64,000 nt of DNA from Streptomyces caatingaensis. GTDB taxonomy: Bacteria > Actinomycetota > Actinomycetes > Streptomycetales > Streptomycetaceae. Under the pieces are notes generated by a model. It was given only the letters and a program-made list of their open reading frames with translations. It did no database searches and was not told the DNA's origin. Both the position numbers and the translations under genes were made by a program. The DNA is taken from positions 806,001 to 870,000 of the forward strand of contig NZ_LFXA01000002.1 in assembly GCF_001187435.1 (NCBI RefSeq), given 5' to 3'. Positions within the stretch are counted from its first letter, which is position 1; the number at the start of each line of letters is the position of its first letter. Positions 62,737 to 64,000 of the stretch are shown piece by piece.

Positions 62737-63585
62737 ATGCGAGACCAGAGAACGTCCACGCCGCGCCGGCCCGCCCGCCTGGCCGCCCTCCTCGCCCTCG
62801 GCGCCTCCGCGCTGCTGCCCTTGGCCGGCCCGGCCGCCGCGGCCAAGGCCCCGGCGGACCTGCCCAACCTGCAGGCGGCCCTCGACACCCTCAAGTCGGC
62901 CGCCACGCACGAGGCGATCTGCCGCTTCCTGAGCGCACCGCTCCCCGACGGTTCCACGAAGGGCCCGGTGCAGCTCCCCGCCAAGGCCGACCCGTGCGCG
63001 GGCCTGCCCTCCTTCACGATCAAGGACCCGGTCGCGCTGAACGAGATCACCCCGGAGTTCGCCGCCGGGACCGCCCAGCCCGTCCTCGCCCAGGCGGTCA
63101 GGCTCGGATACGCCGTGGCCGGGGTCAGCGTCACCGGCGGGCGCAGCGCCACCGTCCTGCTCGCCCCCACCGGCACCACCGGCTGGCACCTGGCCGCCGT
63201 CCGCGAGGGCGACACCGACGCCGCCTACGCGGGCAAGGGCGACGCGACCACGACCGTCTTCACCGAGCCGCAGATCCACGGCTACTACCAGCTGAGGCTC
63301 ACCACCGTCGAACCGCTCAACGACGCCGCCCGGCAGGGCCTCGGCGGCCAGTCGTCGGTCTCCCTGGCCGACTACCAGAAGCTGGTCAAGGCGCGCTACG
63401 CCGACAAGCAGCCCGGCTCGGACTACGACACCAAGGGCTACTCCAGCGGCTACAGCCCCCGGCGGACGCCCGACTCCTCCGAGCCGCTGCTCCTCGGCGG
63501 GCTCGCCGCCGCGCCGGCCCTGGCCGGCGGCGCGTTGCTGCTGCGCCGCGGCCGCCGGCGCCGCCGGCGCGTCACGGCCGGCTGA
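62737..63585 (+). CDS. Secreted protein with C-terminal membrane anchor, partner of cysteine protease
   Basis: 282 residues. Signal peptide about 12-36 (LAALLALGASALLPLAG). Mature part has no known catalytic motif; includes three cysteines (AICRFL, DPCAGL). C-terminus is a hydrophobic segment (LLLGGLAAAPALAGGALLL, about 250-270) followed by RRGRRRRRR: a membrane tether with stop-transfer basic tail. Co-transcribed with the protease; may be its inhibitor, chaperone or tethered cofactor. Function unknown. Confidence 0.78.
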   Translation: MRDQRTSTPRRPARLAALLALGASALLPLAGPAAAAKAPADLPNLQAALDTLKSAATHEAICRFLSAPLPDGSTKGPVQLPAKADPCAGLPSFTIKDPVALNEITPEFAAGTAQPVLAQAVRLGYAVAGVSVTGGRSATVLLAPTGTTGWHLAAVREGDTDAAYAGKGDATTTVFTEPQIHGYYQLRLTTVEPLNDAARQGLGGQSSVSLADYQKLVKARYADKQPGSDYDTKGYSSGYSPRRTPDSSEPLLLGGLAAAPALAGGALLLRRGRRRRRRVTAG

Positions 63586-63586
63586 G

Positions 63587-63607
63587 GCCGGCAGGGCCCT
63601 GCCCGGC
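63587..63607. terminator. Short hairpin after protease operon
   Basis: GCCGGCAGGGCCCTGCCCGGC, an imperfect palindrome around GCAGGGCCCTGC directly after the stop codon; possible terminator. Confidence 0.4.
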
Positions 63608-63681
63608 GCACGGCTCCCGGGCACGGCCGCCTGGGGCGAAGATCACAGCACCCGGCCCCGGGCGGCCCGGTCGCCGCCGTT

Positions 63682-63687
63682 TACGGT
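63682..63687 (+). promoter_or_regulatory. -10 box of leaderless acyltransferase gene
   Basis: TACGGT, then GAGCGG, then GTG 63694. Confidence 0.5.
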
Positions 63688-63693
63688 GAGCGG

Positions 63694-64000
63694 GTGCCGA
63701 AGTACCGCAACACGTTCCCGTCCGGCGCCGCCGGGGCCCTCGCGGCCTGGCGGCGCCGCGCCCTGTCGCGCGCCGTCCACCGCGGCTGGCGGTGGGTCCA
63801 GGACGCCGGCTCGGTGACCGCCGAGCGGCCCGGCCCGTACCGCTTCCGGCGGATCGGCGCGCACACGCGGCTCGCGTTCCCGCTCGGCACGGTCTTCGGG
63901 GAGCGGTGGATCGAACTCGGCGAGCACTGCATCGTCGGCGAACAGGTCACGCTCACCGCCGGGATGATGCCCGGACACGACCTCGGGCCCGACCCCGTCC
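63694..64000 (+). CDS. Acyltransferase (left-handed beta-helix), N-terminal part, cut by window end
   Basis: The 102 codons seen start with GTG 63694 and contain FRRIGAHTRLAFPLGTVFGE and RWIELGEHCIVGEQVTLTAG, the beginning of hexapeptide (LbH) repeats as in sugar or serine O-acetyltransferases. The rest, with the active-site histidine, lies beyond the window. Substrate cannot be told. Confidence 0.75.
   Translation, partial: MPKYRNTFPSGAAGALAAWRRRALSRAVHRGWRWVQDAGSVTAERPGPYRFRRIGAHTRLAFPLGTVFGERWIELGEHCIVGEQVTLTAGMMPGHDLGPDPV

Overview
The window is about 70% G+C or higher, with strong third-position G/C bias, frequent GTG/TTG starts and many 4-bp ATGA/GTGA stop-start overlaps. Together with families typical of streptomycetes (DUF6397, a LysX fused to a lysyl-tRNA synthetase, a YdjM-like hydrolase, a DUF3516-type helicase, leaderless TANNNT promoters), this points to a Streptomyces or close-relative chromosome. 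No rRNA, tRNA, transposase, integrase or CRISPR array was recognised. Most of it reads as chromosomal housekeeping or core-adjacent DNA rather than an island.

Layout. 1-17 kb: 3' end of a LysR regulator, lysX, two secreted phosphodiester-type hydrolases, an SNF2/SWIM pair, a secreted phosphoesterase + MFS + PD40 operon, a Roadblock protein and a DUF6397 protein. 17-30 kb: Ski2-like helicase, membrane hydrolase, a heterodimeric ABC exporter pair with complementary degenerate ATP sites, a secreted PNGase A-like protein, MarR regulator divergent from a half-size ABC exporter, and an SGNH esterase. 30-36 kb: a lutABC lactate-oxidation operon (translationally coupled), a flavoprotein, YjbQ and a D,D-carboxypeptidase. 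36-45 kb: Lrp regulator divergent from a FUSC-like membrane protein, a 0.9-kb gene-free repeat block, a lactonase-family propeller, a CbiX-like protein, a GlcNAc-type kinase, ung, a long palindromic element, a ferredoxin reductase and TetR.

45-55 kb: a 49-residue peptide with a perfect internal 12-residue duplication, two DedA/TVP38-type membrane proteins, a strongly diverged EF-Tu paralog, a spermidine-synthase-like protein, a secreted-domain membrane protein, two hotdog thioesterase-like proteins, a PAP2 protein, a GNAT and a gamma-carbonic anhydrase. 55-62 kb: three tandem dynamin-like GTPases (the middle one with a destroyed P-loop, the first one apparently frameshifted) facing a divergent M48 metallopeptidase. 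62-64 kb: a secreted papain-like protease with a secreted, membrane-tethered partner, and the start of an acyltransferase cut by the window edge.

Best candidates for something undescribed: the triple dynamin / M48 locus (55.2-61.9 kb), the duplicated-motif peptide gene (45.84 kb), the inverted-repeat element family at 21.0, 38.3-39.2 and 43.4 kb, and the degenerate EF-Tu. All functional statements are from motif reading without database searches.
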